Of a stretch of DNA of 64,000 bases, positions 9,022 through 19,774 are shown piece after piece. Both the position numbers and the translations under genes were made by a program. The stretch covers positions 86,852-150,851 of the forward strand of contig JAFQBK010000015.1 of assembly GCA_017399695.1 (NCBI GenBank), in the 5' to 3' direction. The notes under the pieces are model-generated. The model saw nothing but the letters and a program-made list of their open reading frames with translations, was not told the origin of the DNA and made no database searches. Each line of letters starts with the position of its first letter. Positions within the stretch are counted from its first letter, which is position 1. The DNA is from Clostridia bacterium. GTDB taxonomy: Bacteria > Bacillota > Clostridia > UBA1381 > UBA9506.

Positions 9022-10284
9022 TTATTGTGCCGGTTCTGCGTCGCTTACGATATCGTCCACGGTAATGGAGACCGAATGCTTAATCGGTTTCCACTCAACC
9101 TTGGTAAACAAAGCGATGAGCGAAATCGGGATATAGGTCAGCATAAACAGCGGGAATGTAAACAGGTAAAGCACCCTCTTTACCTTGCCGCAATGAATTT
9201 GCTTGCGTTCAGTAATGGTAGTCAGCGCGCCCAACAGGAAAAACATCAGATAGAAGCTTAAAACCGTCTCCAGTAGCGTTTTTACCATTGGGAAAGAGTC
9301 GAGCTGCATGGATGCGCAAACAGGAATCGCACAGAGTGCGAGCACGATACTGACCAAAGTAAGAAGCATGGCAGGCATTAAGGTCATCAGCATATCGTAG
9401 CAGGAGAAATTGCCCTTGAACACGCCCTTTAACAGACGGCCGCTGTACTTTGCGAACACCTGATAAAAGCCCTTTGCCCAGCGCAGCCGCTGAAAATACG
9501 ACTGACGGAAGGTGGTCGGCTGCTCATCATATAAAATGGCATCGCCGCAGTAGCCGATTTTCTCGCCTTTAATGATGGAATCAGTAGTAAATTCAATATC
9601 TTCGGTCAGAAGATGATGAATCCAGCCGCCATTCGCATCGATGATTTCCTTGCTGACCAAAAAGCCTGTGCCGGAAATCGCGCAGCTGTTACCAAGCTGC
9701 ATACGAGAATTGTTTAAAAACTTTGCCTCACGCAAAAACCACAGAGAATAACCGGCGGTAATCCAGTTATGGTCATAGTTCTTGGAGTTTCGATAGCTGG
9801 TAACAATGCGGTAGCCTGCATCAAAGGTTCCGTTCATTTCCTCAATAAAATGCGGGTCTAAGACATTATCAGCATCAAAAATGATAAACGCCTCATAGCC
9901 TTTGTCCGCATAATCACGGTCAAGCGCTTTGAAGAACCAGTCAAGAGCATAGCCTTTGCCGACTTTTTCCGTATTGTGGCGCTCGTAGACGATAGCGCCT
10001 GCTTTGCGTGCGACCTCAGGGGTTGTGTCAGTGCAGTTATCTGCAACGACAAAAACATCCACCAAGTCCTCGGGGTAGGTCTGGTGTTTCACACTTTCGA
10101 TTAAGTTACCGATGACGCGGCGTTCATTGCGCGCGCAAATCACGACGGCATAGCGGTGATTCTTCTTTGCCTTAAACCGAATCGGCTTTTTGAAAAGGCC
10201 GACAAACACATAAAAAAACTGGTATAGATAGCAAACGGTAAATATAATCGAAAGGATGAAGTTGAACACTAAAATTGCTTGCAT
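9022..10284 (-). CDS. Membrane family 2 glycosyltransferase, processive type
   Basis: A 420-aa protein. One N-terminal membrane helix is followed by a cytoplasmic GT-A domain with FDADN (the DxD metal site), TEDIEF (catalytic base region) and QRLRWAKGF, the Q-x-x-R-W motif of processive synthases such as cellulose, hyaluronan and poly-GlcNAc synthases; three to four helices follow. It therefore probably makes and extrudes a beta-linked exopolysaccharide, product unknown. ATG 10284 is preferred over the in-frame ATG at 10302, because GAGGGAAG lies between them. It is divergent from gltX. A GH26-like anchored protein lies on the other side of gltX. Confidence 0.85.
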   Translation of the reverse strand: MQAILVFNFILSIIFTVCYLYQFFYVFVGLFKKPIRFKAKKNHRYAVVICARNERRVIGNLIESVKHQTYPEDLVDVFVVADNCTDTTPEVARKAGAIVYERHNTEKVGKGYALDWFFKALDRDYADKGYEAFIIFDADNVLDPHFIEEMNGTFDAGYRIVTSYRNSKNYDHNWITAGYSLWFLREAKFLNNSRMQLGNSCAISGTGFLVSKEIIDANGGWIHHLLTEDIEFTTDSIIKGEKIGYCGDAILYDEQPTTFRQSYFQRLRWAKGFYQVFAKYSGRLLKGVFKGNFSCYDMLMTLMPAMLLTLVSIVLALCAIPVCASMQLDSFPMVKTLLETVLSFYLMFFLLGALTTITERKQIHCGKVKRVLYLFTFPLFMLTYIPISLIALFTKVEWKPIKHSVSITVDDIVSDAEPAQ

Positions 10285-10481
10285 AGATTCTTCCCTCACC
10301 ATTCATTTTACAAAACAAAATACATATTTTAGACGAGTAGTCTTTTCTTTCTTATGCCACAAGCACACATTATATCACAAAAAATTTAAAAAGGAAACAA
10401 AAATTTAAATTTTAATAAATTTTTGAGAACTTCTTAATAATTATGTCATATCATTTTAATACCAAAAATCCGCACTGTTGC

Positions 10482-10510
10482 TTGACAGTAGGGCTGAAAG
10501 CGGATATAAT
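10482..10510 (+). promoter_or_regulatory. gltX sigma-A promoter
   Basis: Consensus TTGACA (10482-10487), 17-bp spacer, consensus TATAAT (10505-10510). A very AT-rich tract at 10380-10440 lies upstream and could act as an UP element. Confidence 0.9.
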
Positions 10511-10576
10511 AAAGTTAATATCTGTGTAATAAACCAAGCGGCATTTTTGCTTACAAAGGAAGGAATGACAGAGGAT

Positions 10577-12028
10577 ATGGAGAAAATCAGAACCAGATTT
10601 GCGCCCAGCCCGACCGGTTATATGCATATCGGTAACCTGCGTACGGCGCTTTATGCGTATCTTTTAACCAAGCACGCCGGCGGCGACTTTATTTTGCGTA
10701 TTGAGGATACGGACCAGGAGCGTTATGTGGACGGCGCGGTTGAGTTGATTTATAAAACATTAAAGGAAACCGGTTTGTTCCACGACGAGGGTCCGGATGT
10801 TGGCGGTCCGTACGGTCCGTATATTCAGAGCGAGAGAAGAAGCATTTATAAAGAATATGCCGAAAAGTTAGTTGAGCTTGGTGGCGCATACTACTGCTTC
10901 TGCGATAAAGAGCGTTTGGATGCGCTTCGCGAGCAGCAGGAAGCGGCAAAGCTGATGCCGAAGTATGACGGTCATTGTGCCCGTCTTTCCAAAGAGGAGA
11001 TTGAGGCAAAAATCGCGGCAGGGGTGCCGTACGTCATCCGCCAGAAAATTCCGAAACGCGGTACGACCTCGTTTTATGATGAAATTTACGGCAAAATCAC
11101 CGTGGATAATGCAACGCTTGATGATAATGTACTCTTAAAATCGGACGGTCTTCCGACCTATAACTTTGCAAATGTCATTGATGACCACCTGATGAAGATT
11201 ACGCACGTCATCCGCGGCAGTGAATATCTTTCTTCTTCCCCGAAATACAATCTTTTGTATGAGGCGTTTGGCTGGGAAGTGCCAAAGTACATCCATTGTT
11301 CGCCCGTTATGAAAGATGCCCACAAAAAGCTTTCCAAGCGTGAGGGCGATGCATCGTATGAGGACTTTATCAATAAGGGATACTTAAAGGATGCGATTGT
11401 CAACTATATCGCTCTTTTGGGCTGGAGTCCCGGCGGTGAGCAGGAGGTCTTTACGCTCGAGGAGCTGATAGAGGCATTTGACTTAAAGGGCATCAGTAAG
11501 TCTCCGGCGATTTTCGACCAGAAAAAGCTGGATTGGTTAAACGGCGAGTATATCCGCAAACTTTCCCAAGAGGAATTTCATCAAATGGCACTTCCGTACT
11601 ATGAGGGCGTCATTACCAGCCCTGCGATTGACCTGACAAAAGTCAGCGCGCTCTTACAGCCGAGATGCGAAAAGCTTTCCGATATTCCGGAGCAGGTGGA
11701 TTTCTTTGATCAACTGCCCGAATATTCTTCGGAAATGTACTGCCATAAAAAGATGAAAACCAATGAGGAAAATTCGCTCGAAAGCCTCAAGGCAACCAAA
11801 GAAGAGTTGGCTTCTCTGGACGAATGGACTTTTGAAAGCATTCACGACTGTCTGTTCTCCCTCATTGAAAAGCTCGAGGTGAAAAACGGAATCATTCTGT
11901 GGCCGCTGCGCTGTGCGGTTTCGGGTAAGGCGTTTACCCCCGGCGGCGGTATTGAGCTGGCAGAAATTTTGGGTAAGGAAGAGACCTTGGCAAGAATCGA
12001 AAAAGGTATCGAATTACTGTCTAAATAA
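10577..12028 (+). CDS. gltX: Glutamyl-tRNA synthetase
   Basis: A 483-aa class I aminoacyl-tRNA synthetase that charges tRNA-Glu, and in many Firmicutes also tRNA-Gln, which is then amidated. The HIGH-like motif is MHIGN (about 16-20) behind RFAPSPTG, and the KMSKS-like motif is KLSKREGD. The C-terminal helical domain is anticodon-binding. Starts at 10577 and 10565 are both possible; 10577 gives the usual [12 protein letters not shown] beginning. Standalone transcription unit with a near-perfect promoter and a strong terminator. Confidence 0.96.
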   Translation: MEKIRTRFAPSPTGYMHIGNLRTALYAYLLTKHAGGDFILRIEDTDQERYVDGAVELIYKTLKETGLFHDEGPDVGGPYGPYIQSERRSIYKEYAEKLVELGGAYYCFCDKERLDALREQQEAAKLMPKYDGHCARLSKEEIEAKIAAGVPYVIRQKIPKRGTTSFYDEIYGKITVDNATLDDNVLLKSDGLPTYNFANVIDDHLMKITHVIRGSEYLSSSPKYNLLYEAFGWEVPKYIHCSPVMKDAHKKLSKREGDASYEDFINKGYLKDAIVNYIALLGWSPGGEQEVFTLEELIEAFDLKGISKSPAIFDQKKLDWLNGEYIRKLSQEEFHQMALPYYEGVITSPAIDLTKVSALLQPRCEKLSDIPEQVDFFDQLPEYSSEMYCHKKMKTNEENSLESLKATKEELASLDEWTFESIHDCLFSLIEKLEVKNGIILWPLRCAVSGKAFTPGGGIELAEILGKEETLARIEKGIELLSK

Positions 12029-12061
12029 AGCGTTTGTGCTAAATTTGAAAAAGCAATAAAT

Positions 12062-12098
12062 AACGGGCGTCGCTATTGCGACGCCCGTTGTGTTTTTT
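12062..12098. terminator. Bidirectional terminator between gltX and the GH26-like gene
   Basis: Perfect 12-bp stem AACGGGCGTCGC / GCGACGCCCGTT with TATT loop, T-rich on both sides. Confidence 0.92.
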
Positions 12099-13860
12099 AT
12101 TTCGTGGCTGACTTTGCCCCGGTCTTCTTTAATCCTTTACCGAATGCGGCAAGCGTTTCGGGAGTTTCATCGAGCATATATGGTCTGCTGATTTTTCCCT
12201 CGTAGCCCGGGCGCATATCCATATCGGGAGCGGAAAACCACACCGCCGCCTTGATGTTTGGATAGCGGTCTAAATTTTCAAACATATTCGTAATCCACAT
12301 TGGCTTATTTCCGCCGATTGAGCTTGAGGCAAACTCGGTAATCATCCACGGAAATTCGGAAAAGAACGGAAGATACGCTTCATTTACTTCGTCATAGATT
12401 TGGGTAAAGGAGCGCCAGTCTTCGCCCGTCACATCTTTAAAATAGGTGCCGGTGTTGTAGCCGGTGACACCAATCATCTGCACATAGCGGTCGCCCGGAT
12501 AATAGGCGAGGTAGTTGTTCCAGTTGCAGGGCGGATAGTTGCGGTCATTCGGGTTAAAGACCCAAATGGCATTATCGACGCCCTCCTCGGCAAAGATTTC
12601 ATACACCCGCTGCCAGCACCCGATATAGATTTCGGGGTCGGAGAGGTTGATGATGCCCGAATAGTTGGTCCAGTCGGTGTTCATCTCATTATTTAAGCGG
12701 AAGAAGAACGGTGTTTTGATTTCTTCCTTGATTTCGCGTGCGAGCGCGCGGATTTTATCGTCATATTTTCCCTTGTAGGTTTCGAGCATCGGGCTTTTGC
12801 ACAGTAGATTTTCGTTGTTGGTTTCCGTCATCTGCACCGTCAGCTCAATCATGCGCCCCTCTTCTTCGCATTTTTTACCGAAGCCGTCGGGCAGAGGTGC
12901 GCCGAGGTGGTTATACAGGAGAATCAGTGGGAAGCGGAAGTCCAGCGTTTCTTCCATCCGCGGAATGTCTTCGTTGATGCCCTTGTCATAGACCTGTGAG
13001 GAAAAGATGCCCCACATCATATCGTCGCTGTTTTTTAAGTGGCGGTACACGGCTTTGGTTTCTTCGTTCCAAGCCTTGTTTTCGTGCGGGGCAAATGCAA
13101 GGTCATAGCTTGCCGTACCGAGTGGCTCTCGGCGGGAGAATGTAGATAGCGCGGTATGGGTGGCGGCGTCGATTTCGTTTTGGTTTTCTGAGCGGAATTT
13201 GAAAAGAAAGCGGAAGAATTCACGCTCGACCGTCTTTATGGTCGCAAAGGTATAGACATCTTTCTTATCCTGCGGCATATCGCCGATTTTTACGGAAATA
13301 ATGCGCGCCGTATTTTCGCCATAGCGGAGGGTGTCATCCAAAAGAAGCTCTATTCCATTGTTTGCGCGGTATTCTTCGTTCGTGATAAATCTGTTTAAGT
13401 AGTAGGCAATATATTCGTCAATATCCTCATACGGCGAGCGTTCTTTGGAGATAACAATATCGAAAAAGTCGCTCGTCATACGCACAAAATTCGGGCTTTG
13501 GGAAAAATCCGGCACCAGTCCCTCGGGCAAGTCTATCGAAAAGCCCGTACAAAAGTCGGTCAGGCGCGTGATGCCGCTTTTTCGCTCTATGAGCTTATTA
13601 TCCCGCAGGGAGTCGATTTTTGCTTCGGCGCGCGCTTCATTATCGGTATACAAAACCGTTTCCGTTGCGCCGTCCAGCGGAGTATAGCCGAAGGTGGCGG
13701 GAGACACGAGTTGCCGTCCAATGCTACGAATATTACTCCTAAACTTTTGTGCCCAGGGTGTTTTCGATTGGTACAGCACGCAGGCAAAGCAGACAGAAAG
13801 AATCAGTGCGATGCAAATCCCACTGCGCAGCAGAGCGCGCACACGTTTTTTTCGGCTCAT
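12097..13860 (-). CDS. Membrane-anchored GH26-like glycoside hydrolase
   Basis: A 587-aa protein. A basic N-terminus and one hydrophobic helix (about 11-30) anchor or export it. Residues about 100-250 form a domain I do not recognise. From about 275 onward it resembles GH26 (beta-mannanase clan): RLNNEMNTDW places a likely acid/base at Glu392, and MITEFASSS a likely nucleophile at Glu509. GH26 enzymes cut beta-mannan and some related glucans. The start at 13860 is chosen because GGAGG lies 6-7 nt upstream. No lipobox was seen. The assignment is motif-based, and the N-terminal domain is unexplained. Confidence 0.7.
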   Translation of the reverse strand: MSRKKRVRALLRSGICIALILSVCFACVLYQSKTPWAQKFRSNIRSIGRQLVSPATFGYTPLDGATETVLYTDNEARAEAKIDSLRDNKLIERKSGITRLTDFCTGFSIDLPEGLVPDFSQSPNFVRMTSDFFDIVISKERSPYEDIDEYIAYYLNRFITNEEYRANNGIELLLDDTLRYGENTARIISVKIGDMPQDKKDVYTFATIKTVEREFFRFLFKFRSENQNEIDAATHTALSTFSRREPLGTASYDLAFAPHENKAWNEETKAVYRHLKNSDDMMWGIFSSQVYDKGINEDIPRMEETLDFRFPLILLYNHLGAPLPDGFGKKCEEEGRMIELTVQMTETNNENLLCKSPMLETYKGKYDDKIRALAREIKEEIKTPFFFRLNNEMNTDWTNYSGIINLSDPEIYIGCWQRVYEIFAEEGVDNAIWVFNPNDRNYPPCNWNNYLAYYPGDRYVQMIGVTGYNTGTYFKDVTGEDWRSFTQIYDEVNEAYLPFFSEFPWMITEFASSSIGGNKPMWITNMFENLDRYPNIKAAVWFSAPDMDMRPGYEGKISRPYMLDETPETLAAFGKGLKKTGAKSATK

Positions 13861-13967
13861 ATCCATCCTCCTCGGACCAAAATATCGTCATTTTAAGTAT
13901 ATCATACCGCGCGCCCCCTTGGCAAGAGGCGAAAGCTATGAACAATTCGTTAATTTTGATATTTTCT

Positions 13968-13996
13968 TTGACCTTATCGCTCTTTTGTGCTATACT
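13968..13996 (+). promoter_or_regulatory. secA sigma-A promoter
   Basis: TTGACC (13968-13973), 17-bp spacer, TATACT (13991-13996). Confidence 0.8.
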
Positions 13997-14099
13997 TAAA
14001 TTGGTGTGATTTGGAAATTTTATACGAACGATGATTGAAATCCCTGCGACCTGCGTATACTAAAAAGAAAGGTCAGCATTTCATATGAGGTGAACGATT

Positions 14100-16835
14100 T
14101 TGAGAAAATTACTGGAACGATTTCTGGGTAACTATTCTGACAGAGAATTAAAGCGCATCCGTCCGATTGCCGACAAGGTGATGGCGCTTGAGGACGAGTA
14201 TCGCGCACTTTCTGACAGTGAATTAAAAGGAAAAACAGCGGAATTTCGCGCGCGAATCGAGGCAGGCGAAACGCTTGACGATTTACTACCCGAGGCATTT
14301 GCAACGGTGCGCGAGGCGTCCGACCGTGTGCTTGGGATGCGCCACTTTTATGTGCAGATTTTAGGCGGTATCGTTCTGCATCAGGGACGTATCTCCGAAA
14401 TGAAAACCGGTGAGGGTAAGACGCTCGTTTCTACGCTTCCGGCATACTTAAACGCCCTTTCAGGAAAAGGCGTTCATATTGTTACGGTCAATGATTACCT
14501 TGCAAAGCGAGATTCTGAGTGGATGGGCAAGGTCTTTAAGTATCTGGGTCTTACCGTCGGTTTGGTTGTGCACGATGTGGACAATGCCGGCAGAAAAGCA
14601 GCATACGCGGCAGATATCACCTACGGCACGAACAACGAGTTCGGCTTTGACTATCTGCGTGACAATATGGTGATTTACAAAGAGCAGATGGTACAGCGTG
14701 GGCAGAACTATGCGATTGTCGACGAGGTGGACTCCATCTTAATCGACGAGGCAAGAACGCCGCTCATTATTTCGGGTATGGGCGACAAATCCACGGTCCT
14801 CTATCAGCAGGCAAATCAGTTTGCCAGAGGTCTAACCTGTCACCGCGTGGCAGAGTCGGATGACAAATCGCTGGATGATGATATCACGGCAGATTATATT
14901 GTAGACGAAAAGGCACACACCGCAACACTCACCAAATACGGCGTGGAAAAAGCGGAGCGTGCATTTAATATTGAAAACCTTTCTGACCCTGAGAATATGA
15001 CGCTGCAGCATCATATCAATCAGGCGATTAAGGCATACGGTACGATGCACCGTGACCGTGATTATGTGGTCAAAGACGGTGAGGTTATTATCGTTGATGA
15101 GTTTACGGGACGTTTGATGTTCGGCCGCCGGTATTCTGACGGTCTGCATCAGGCGATTGAGGCAAAGGAAAATGTGAAGGTGGAGCGCGAGAGCAAGACG
15201 CTCGCGACCATTACGTTCCAGAACTATTTCCGTCTGTATCAGAAGCTTTCCGGTATGACCGGTACGGCGCAGACCGAGGAAACCGAATTTCAGGATATTT
15301 ATAAGCTCGATGTTATCGTCGTTCCGACCAATAAGCCGCTCGCCAGAGAAGACCTTGCGGATGCAGTTTATAAAAACGAAAAAGGCAAGTTTGAGGCGGT
15401 TGTGCGTCAGGTAGTCGAGTGCCATAAAAACGGGCAGCCGGTGTTGGTGGGTACCGTTACGATTGAAAAATCGGAGATTTTATCTGCGATGCTCAAGCGA
15501 AACGGCATCAAGCATGAGGTCTTAAACGCAAAATACCATGAAAAAGAAGCGGAAATCATTGCGCAGGCAGGTAAATTCGGTGCCGTAACGATTGCAACGA
15601 ATATGGCAGGCCGCGGTACCGATATTATGCTTGGCGGTAATGCCGAGTTTATGGCAAAGCACGAAATAAAGCGCATGGGCTTTGAAGATGAAATGATAGC
15701 AGAAGCCATGGGCTTTGGCGATACGGATAATGAAGAAATCATTGCTGCAAGAAAAACCTTTGCAGAACTCCTCGCAAAATATAAAGAAGAAATTGCGCCC
15801 GAGGCAGAAAAGGTGCGTGCAGCCGGCGGTTTGTTCATCATCGGTACGGAGCGTCACGAATCCCGCCGTATTGACAATCAGCTGCGTGGTCGTGCCGGAC
15901 GTCAGGGTGACCCCGGTGCGTCGAAATTCTATATTTCGTTAGAGGACGACTTAATGCGCCTCTTCGGCTCGGAACGCATTTCGCGTCTGGTTGAGGGTCT
16001 GGGACTTGCCGAAGACCAGCCGATTGAACATTCGATGCTGACCGGTGCGATTGAGAACGCACAAAAACGCGTCGAGGGCAGAAACTTCCAGATTCGTAAG
16101 CACGTGCTTCAGTATGACGATGTGATGAATCAGCAGCGTGAGGTTATCTATGGTCAGCGCCAGAAGGTGCTTTCCGGCGAAAGCGTGAAAGACAGTATCC
16201 TGAATATGCTTGGCGACCTCGTAGATTCAGCACTTCTCCTCTATACAGGCGAGGGCGATGTGCCGGATGACTGGAATCTTACGGGTCTCATTGAGTATTT
16301 AGAGCAGGAATTCATTCCGCAGGGTGAGCTTTCCATCTCCCGCGAGGAATTAGAGACCATCAGCCGCGAAGAAATCAAGGAGCGTGCGCTCGCGATTGGT
16401 CATCGCGTTTATGAAGAACGCGAGGCGGAAATCGGCACAGAAAATATGCGTGAGCTTGAGCGTGTGGTTCTGCTTCAGGTGGTGGATGCCAAGTGGATGG
16501 ATCATATTGACGATATGGATCAGCTCAGAAACGGCATCAACCTAAGAGCCTATGCACAGCGTGACCCGGTCGTTGAGTATAAGTTTGAAGGCTTTAATAT
16601 GTTTGATGATATGATTGCGGCGATACGTGAGGATACCGTGAAAATCATCTACCACGCGCGCATTACAACAGAGCCTCCGGAACGTGAGCAGGTGGCAGAG
16701 CCGGTTTCGGCAGGTCTTGCCGGTGAGACAGAGAAAAAGCCGGCAAAAAAAGCAGAAAAGGTCGGTAGAAATGACCCTTGCCCCTGCGGTTCGGGGAAAA
16801 AGTATAAGAAATGCTGCGGTGCAGGCGAGGAATAA
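14100..16835 (+). CDS. secA: Preprotein translocase ATPase SecA
   Basis: A 911-aa motor that drives secretory proteins through SecYEG. Walker A is TGEGKT (103-108) after EMK; the DEAD-type Walker B is [18 protein letters not shown]2 is marked by NMAGRGTDI and [10 protein letters not shown]. The C-terminal linker ends in the zinc-binding SEC-C motif [13 protein letters not shown], which contacts SecB or ribosomes. Translation begins at a TTG (14100) with GAGGTGA upstream; the earlier in-frame ATG at 14085 runs straight into a stop codon. It probably forms an operon with prfB 42 nt downstream. Confidence 0.97.
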   Translation: MRKLLERFLGNYSDRELKRIRPIADKVMALEDEYRALSDSELKGKTAEFRARIEAGETLDDLLPEAFATVREASDRVLGMRHFYVQILGGIVLHQGRISEMKTGEGKTLVSTLPAYLNALSGKGVHIVTVNDYLAKRDSEWMGKVFKYLGLTVGLVVHDVDNAGRKAAYAADITYGTNNEFGFDYLRDNMVIYKEQMVQRGQNYAIVDEVDSILIDEARTPLIISGMGDKSTVLYQQANQFARGLTCHRVAESDDKSLDDDITADYIVDEKAHTATLTKYGVEKAERAFNIENLSDPENMTLQHHINQAIKAYGTMHRDRDYVVKDGEVIIVDEFTGRLMFGRRYSDGLHQAIEAKENVKVERESKTLATITFQNYFRLYQKLSGMTGTAQTEETEFQDIYKLDVIVVPTNKPLAREDLADAVYKNEKGKFEAVVRQVVECHKNGQPVLVGTVTIEKSEILSAMLKRNGIKHEVLNAKYHEKEAEIIAQAGKFGAVTIATNMAGRGTDIMLGGNAEFMAKHEIKRMGFEDEMIAEAMGFGDTDNEEIIAARKTFAELLAKYKEEIAPEAEKVRAAGGLFIIGTERHESRRIDNQLRGRAGRQGDPGASKFYISLEDDLMRLFGSERISRLVEGLGLAEDQPIEHSMLTGAIENAQKRVEGRNFQIRKHVLQYDDVMNQQREVIYGQRQKVLSGESVKDSILNMLGDLVDSALLLYTGEGDVPDDWNLTGLIEYLEQEFIPQGELSISREELETISREEIKERALAIGHRVYEEREAEIGTENMRELERVVLLQVVDAKWMDHIDDMDQLRNGINLRAYAQRDPVVEYKFEGFNMFDDMIAAIREDTVKIIYHARITTEPPEREQVAEPVSAGLAGETEKKPAKKAEKVGRNDPCPCGSGKKYKKCCGAGEE

Positions 16836-16877
16836 TCGCCTGACATCGTAAATCATAGACTTAAAGGATGTGAAAAA

Positions 16878-18000
16878 ATGATTGAATTCGACCAATACCG
16901 TCTGGATTTGGACGCGATGAAGAAGGATATTATTGAAATGAGGGATTCACTTTGAAGTCCCGAAAACAGAGCAGAAAATAGAAGAGCTGGAGGCAGTTTC
17001 AGCCGAGGCTGGTTTTTGGGATGATATGGAGCGCTCACAGAAGATTCTGCAGGAGCTCAAGCAGGCAAAGGACAAGGTCGAGCGTTACCATCGTCTTTCG
17101 GGCGACTGGGAGGATATGGTGACCTTGGTAGAGCTTGCGATTGAAGCAGATGATGACTCGATGCTTGACGAAATCGCAGAGGGCTATCAGGCACTGACCG
17201 AGAAGCTCGAAACGATGAAGCTTGAAACACTGCTTTCAGGAAAATATGACCGCAATAATGCGATTATTGCTCTGCATCCGGGCGCCGGCGGTACCGAGGC
17301 GCAGGACTGGGCGCAGATGCTTTACCGGATGTATCAGATGTGGGCAGAGCGCCGTGGATTTTCCGTGGAGACGCTCGACTATTTAGCCGGTGATGAGGCT
17401 GGCATTAAGAGCGTAACAATTTTGGTCAAGGGCGAAAATGCCTACGGCTACGCAAAGAGCGAAAAGGGAATTCACCGTCTGGTGCGTATTTCGCCGTTTG
17501 ATTCCTCCGGCAGACGCCATACCTCGTTTGCATCGGTCGATGTCATGCCGGAAATGGACGACGATATTGAAATCAATATCAATCCCGATGATTTAAAGGT
17601 AGATACCTTCCGTGCCAGCGGTGCGGGCGGTCAGCACGTCAACAAGACCGACTCTGCCATCCGTATCACGCATATCCCGACGGGTGTGGTGGTTGCTTGT
17701 CAGACGGAGCGCTCTCAGCATCAGAACCGCGACAATGCGATGAAGATGCTTAAGGCAAAGCTAATGGAAATGGCAGAGCGTGAGCAGAAAGAAAAAATCG
17801 AGGACTTAAAGGGCGATATGAAGGATATTGCCTGGGGCAGTCAGATTCGCTCGTATGTGTTCCATCCGTATAATATGGTAAAAGACCATCGTACCGGCTA
17901 TGAGGTAGGTAATATTGGCGCCGTGATGGATGGAGATTTAGATGGGTTTGTGAATTCGTACTTAAAGGCAGCAAGCCTTGGAACACTGAACTTAAAATAA
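16878..18000 (+). CDS. prfB: Peptide chain release factor RF2, with programmed +1 frameshift
   Basis: Two segments, 16878-16952 and 16954-18000, make a 373-aa RF2 that terminates at UGA and UAA. The first 25 codons end in CTT followed by an in-frame TGA at 16953-16955; skipping T16953 continues in the long frame as EVPKTEQKIEELEAVSAEAG. The shift site CTT TGA is preceded by an AGGGA Shine-Dalgarno-like stimulator, the classic RF2 autoregulation. The long frame has the SPF discriminator in RISPFDSSG and the catalytic GGQ in SGAGGQHVNKT. It follows secA in the same direction. Confidence 0.96.
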
Positions 18001-18010
18001 GATTTTTTAA

Positions 18011-18036
18011 AAGGACTGTTTTGGCAGTCCTTTTTG
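18011..18036 (+). terminator. secA-prfB terminator
   Basis: AAGGACTG / CAGTCCTT stem, 6-nt loop, T run. Same stem core as the mntP terminator. Confidence 0.85.
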
Positions 18037-18040
18037 TTTT

Positions 18041-18618
18041 GTGCGTCGATATTTCCGATTTTTATTATGATCCGGTCCTAACGCCTCCGGCGGGGGTCCC
18101 TTTTGTATCGGCAAAAGGGACGAAAACCTCTTGCCGCAGGACGCAGATCATGCATTTTTATTCTGCTTGCCTCCGCCGTTTTTTGCGCCGCACACATTCG
18201 CGAAAATAATTCGCTCAAGGTGTGCTCAATCAGGTGCGCAAAAAGGGAACCGATGCGCAGGCCTGATTGACCCTAAAAAACGGCGTCTTCTCGCAGAAAA
18301 ATGCTATCATCTGCTTGATGCAGCACACACTCGCCGAAAAATAAGCGTTAACAACCTGCCAAAAACGCAGAGTAGAGATAAATTTATATTGATTTCTTTT
18401 TTGCAATACGAGGTAACGGTTCCAAGGCAGAGCCTTGGCAGTTTAGGGGGCCCGGGGGGAATCTGACCCCCCGGAGCTTTTGCTTCTTTTGGCATCAAAA
18501 GAAGGCCCGTCCGGCAGGACTTGGAAACAAATATATTTGAATCAGGTGGAAAGAGGGGCAAGGCCCCGCCGGAGGCGTTAGGACCGGATCATAATGAAAA
18601 TCGTAAATATCGGCGCAC
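18041..18618. repeat. 578-bp noncoding repeat with terminal inverted repeats, copy 2 (inverted)
   Basis: This lies between the convergent prfB and DUF4432 genes. The ends are nearly perfect inverted repeats of about 55 bp with three mismatches: GTGCGTCGATATTTCCGATT (18041) against the complement of the right end, GTGCGCCGATATTTACGATT; both continue through ATTATGATCCGGTCCTAACG and CCTCCGGCGGGG. The interior aligns with the reverse complement of 8405-8980. Blocks of strong identity are around 18108-18170 and 18395-18520. The paired copies show the element is mobile or duplicated, and fix its ends to within a few bases. Confidence 0.88.
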
Positions 18619-18625
18619 AAAATAA

Positions 18626-18655
18626 AAACGAGCAAGGATTTCTCCTTGCTCGTTT
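18626..18655 (-). terminator. Terminator of the DUF4432 gene
   Basis: AAACGAGCAAGGA / TCCTTGCTCGTTT, 13-bp stem, TTTC loop, minus-strand orientation. Confidence 0.88.
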
Positions 18656-18670
18656 TGTGTAAATCACATT

Positions 18671-19720
18671 TTATTTGCCTAATTCTTCCTTCACTTTCTT
18701 TGCCTCAGCATCATCAATCCAACCGGCAACGATATCAAACTTGAGCGTTTCGAATCCGCCAAGGGATTTCATCTGTCCGTTTGCCTTGGCATAATCATAT
18801 CCCAAATGCTCGCAGGTCGCCGGAAGAGCCATGCCCATCGAATCCTCGGTTTCGGTACGGGAAATCCAGCGGATGGTATACGGAAGAGCCTCGGCATCGT
18901 GGTCCACAAAGCAAGCACCCTCGCCCTCTACATACTGCATCGTTTTTCCGCGCGCGCCGTCATAAATCATCGTACAGCAAATCTCCGGCTTATAGAACTG
19001 ACCGGGAGCGCCGACGGTATCGCCAACCGAGCGGTCAGCCTCTAAGCGGTCCATATAACCGCCGAGGTCCGCTTTCTGTGCGTCGGTAAAGCTGTCAGGA
19101 ATTGCCTTATGGACGGTTTTCATCGTCGCGTTATCAATGATTTTCGCTCCATCCATCGGGATAAAGTTGATATGGCAGAGGTATGCGTATTCCATTGCAT
19201 CTGCGCGCTTGTTTTCAAGCTCTACATGCACGTTCAGAACGCTTGCATCTTCATACAGACGGCATTCCGGGCGGAACTGATACTTGCGGACAAATGCGAT
19301 GTCCAAATCAAGCGCGCCGCCGAGCGCCATAAAGGTGCCCTTTTCATCGGTGTCAACCATGAGGTGTGCCTCGCCGTAGGCTTTGTTCGGGATTTCGCCG
19401 TGGTGAGGATGGCTGGCGTCGGGTGCGCCGATATTGCCCACGCCGCAGTGGTACAAAAAGCCGCCGTAGGTCTCTAAATAGGAAACATTTGCTACCGGCT
19501 CTTTGACTGTGGTTTTCATTTTCAGGCTACGTCCGCCGAAGCAGATATCCCAGACCCCTTGACCCTGGAACGGAAGAACGATGATATAACCCTTTTTGTT
19601 TTCGATTTTTAATGCCTCAACGCCCGTGGAATAACGGAACGCCGTTGCACGCATTGCGCCGCTTTCAGCAAGCACGAATTCTTTCTCGGTAAACATTTCT
19701 TTTCTTAAATTGATTTTCAT
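18671..19720 (-). CDS. DUF4432 family, aldose-1-epimerase-like protein
   Basis: A 349-aa cytoplasmic protein of the galactose-mutarotase superfamily (DUF4432). Family-like stretches include the early FQGQGVWDICFGGRSL and HHGEIPNKAYG, with His residues in positions used for sugar-ring opening in mutarotases. DUF4432 members are found in sugar catabolic clusters and have no proven reaction. ATG 19720 follows AGGAGGGTAATCCC. It lies downstream of the creatininase-family gene but behind a terminator hairpin, so it is probably transcribed at lower level in the same cluster. Confidence 0.8.
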   Translation of the reverse strand: MKINLRKEMFTEKEFVLAESGAMRATAFRYSTGVEALKIENKKGYIIVLPFQGQGVWDICFGGRSLKMKTTVKEPVANVSYLETYGGFLYHCGVGNIGAPDASHPHHGEIPNKAYGEAHLMVDTDEKGTFMALGGALDLDIAFVRKYQFRPECRLYEDASVLNVHVELENKRADAMEYAYLCHINFIPMDGAKIIDNATMKTVHKAIPDSFTDAQKADLGGYMDRLEADRSVGDTVGAPGQFYKPEICCTMIYDGARGKTMQYVEGEGACFVDHDAEALPYTIRWISRTETEDSMGMALPATCEHLGYDYAKANGQMKSLGGFETLKFDIVAGWIDDAEAKKVKEELGK

Positions 19721-19740
19721 GGGATTACCCTCCTATGCGA

Positions 19741-19767
19741 AAAAAGGCGGCAAAAAACCGCCGCCTT
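19741..19767 (-). terminator. Hairpin terminator between creatininase-family and DUF4432 genes
   Basis: Minus-strand AAGGCGG / CCGCCTT stem followed by TTTTT. May allow partial read-through. Confidence 0.7.
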
Positions 19768-19774
19768 GATTTCA

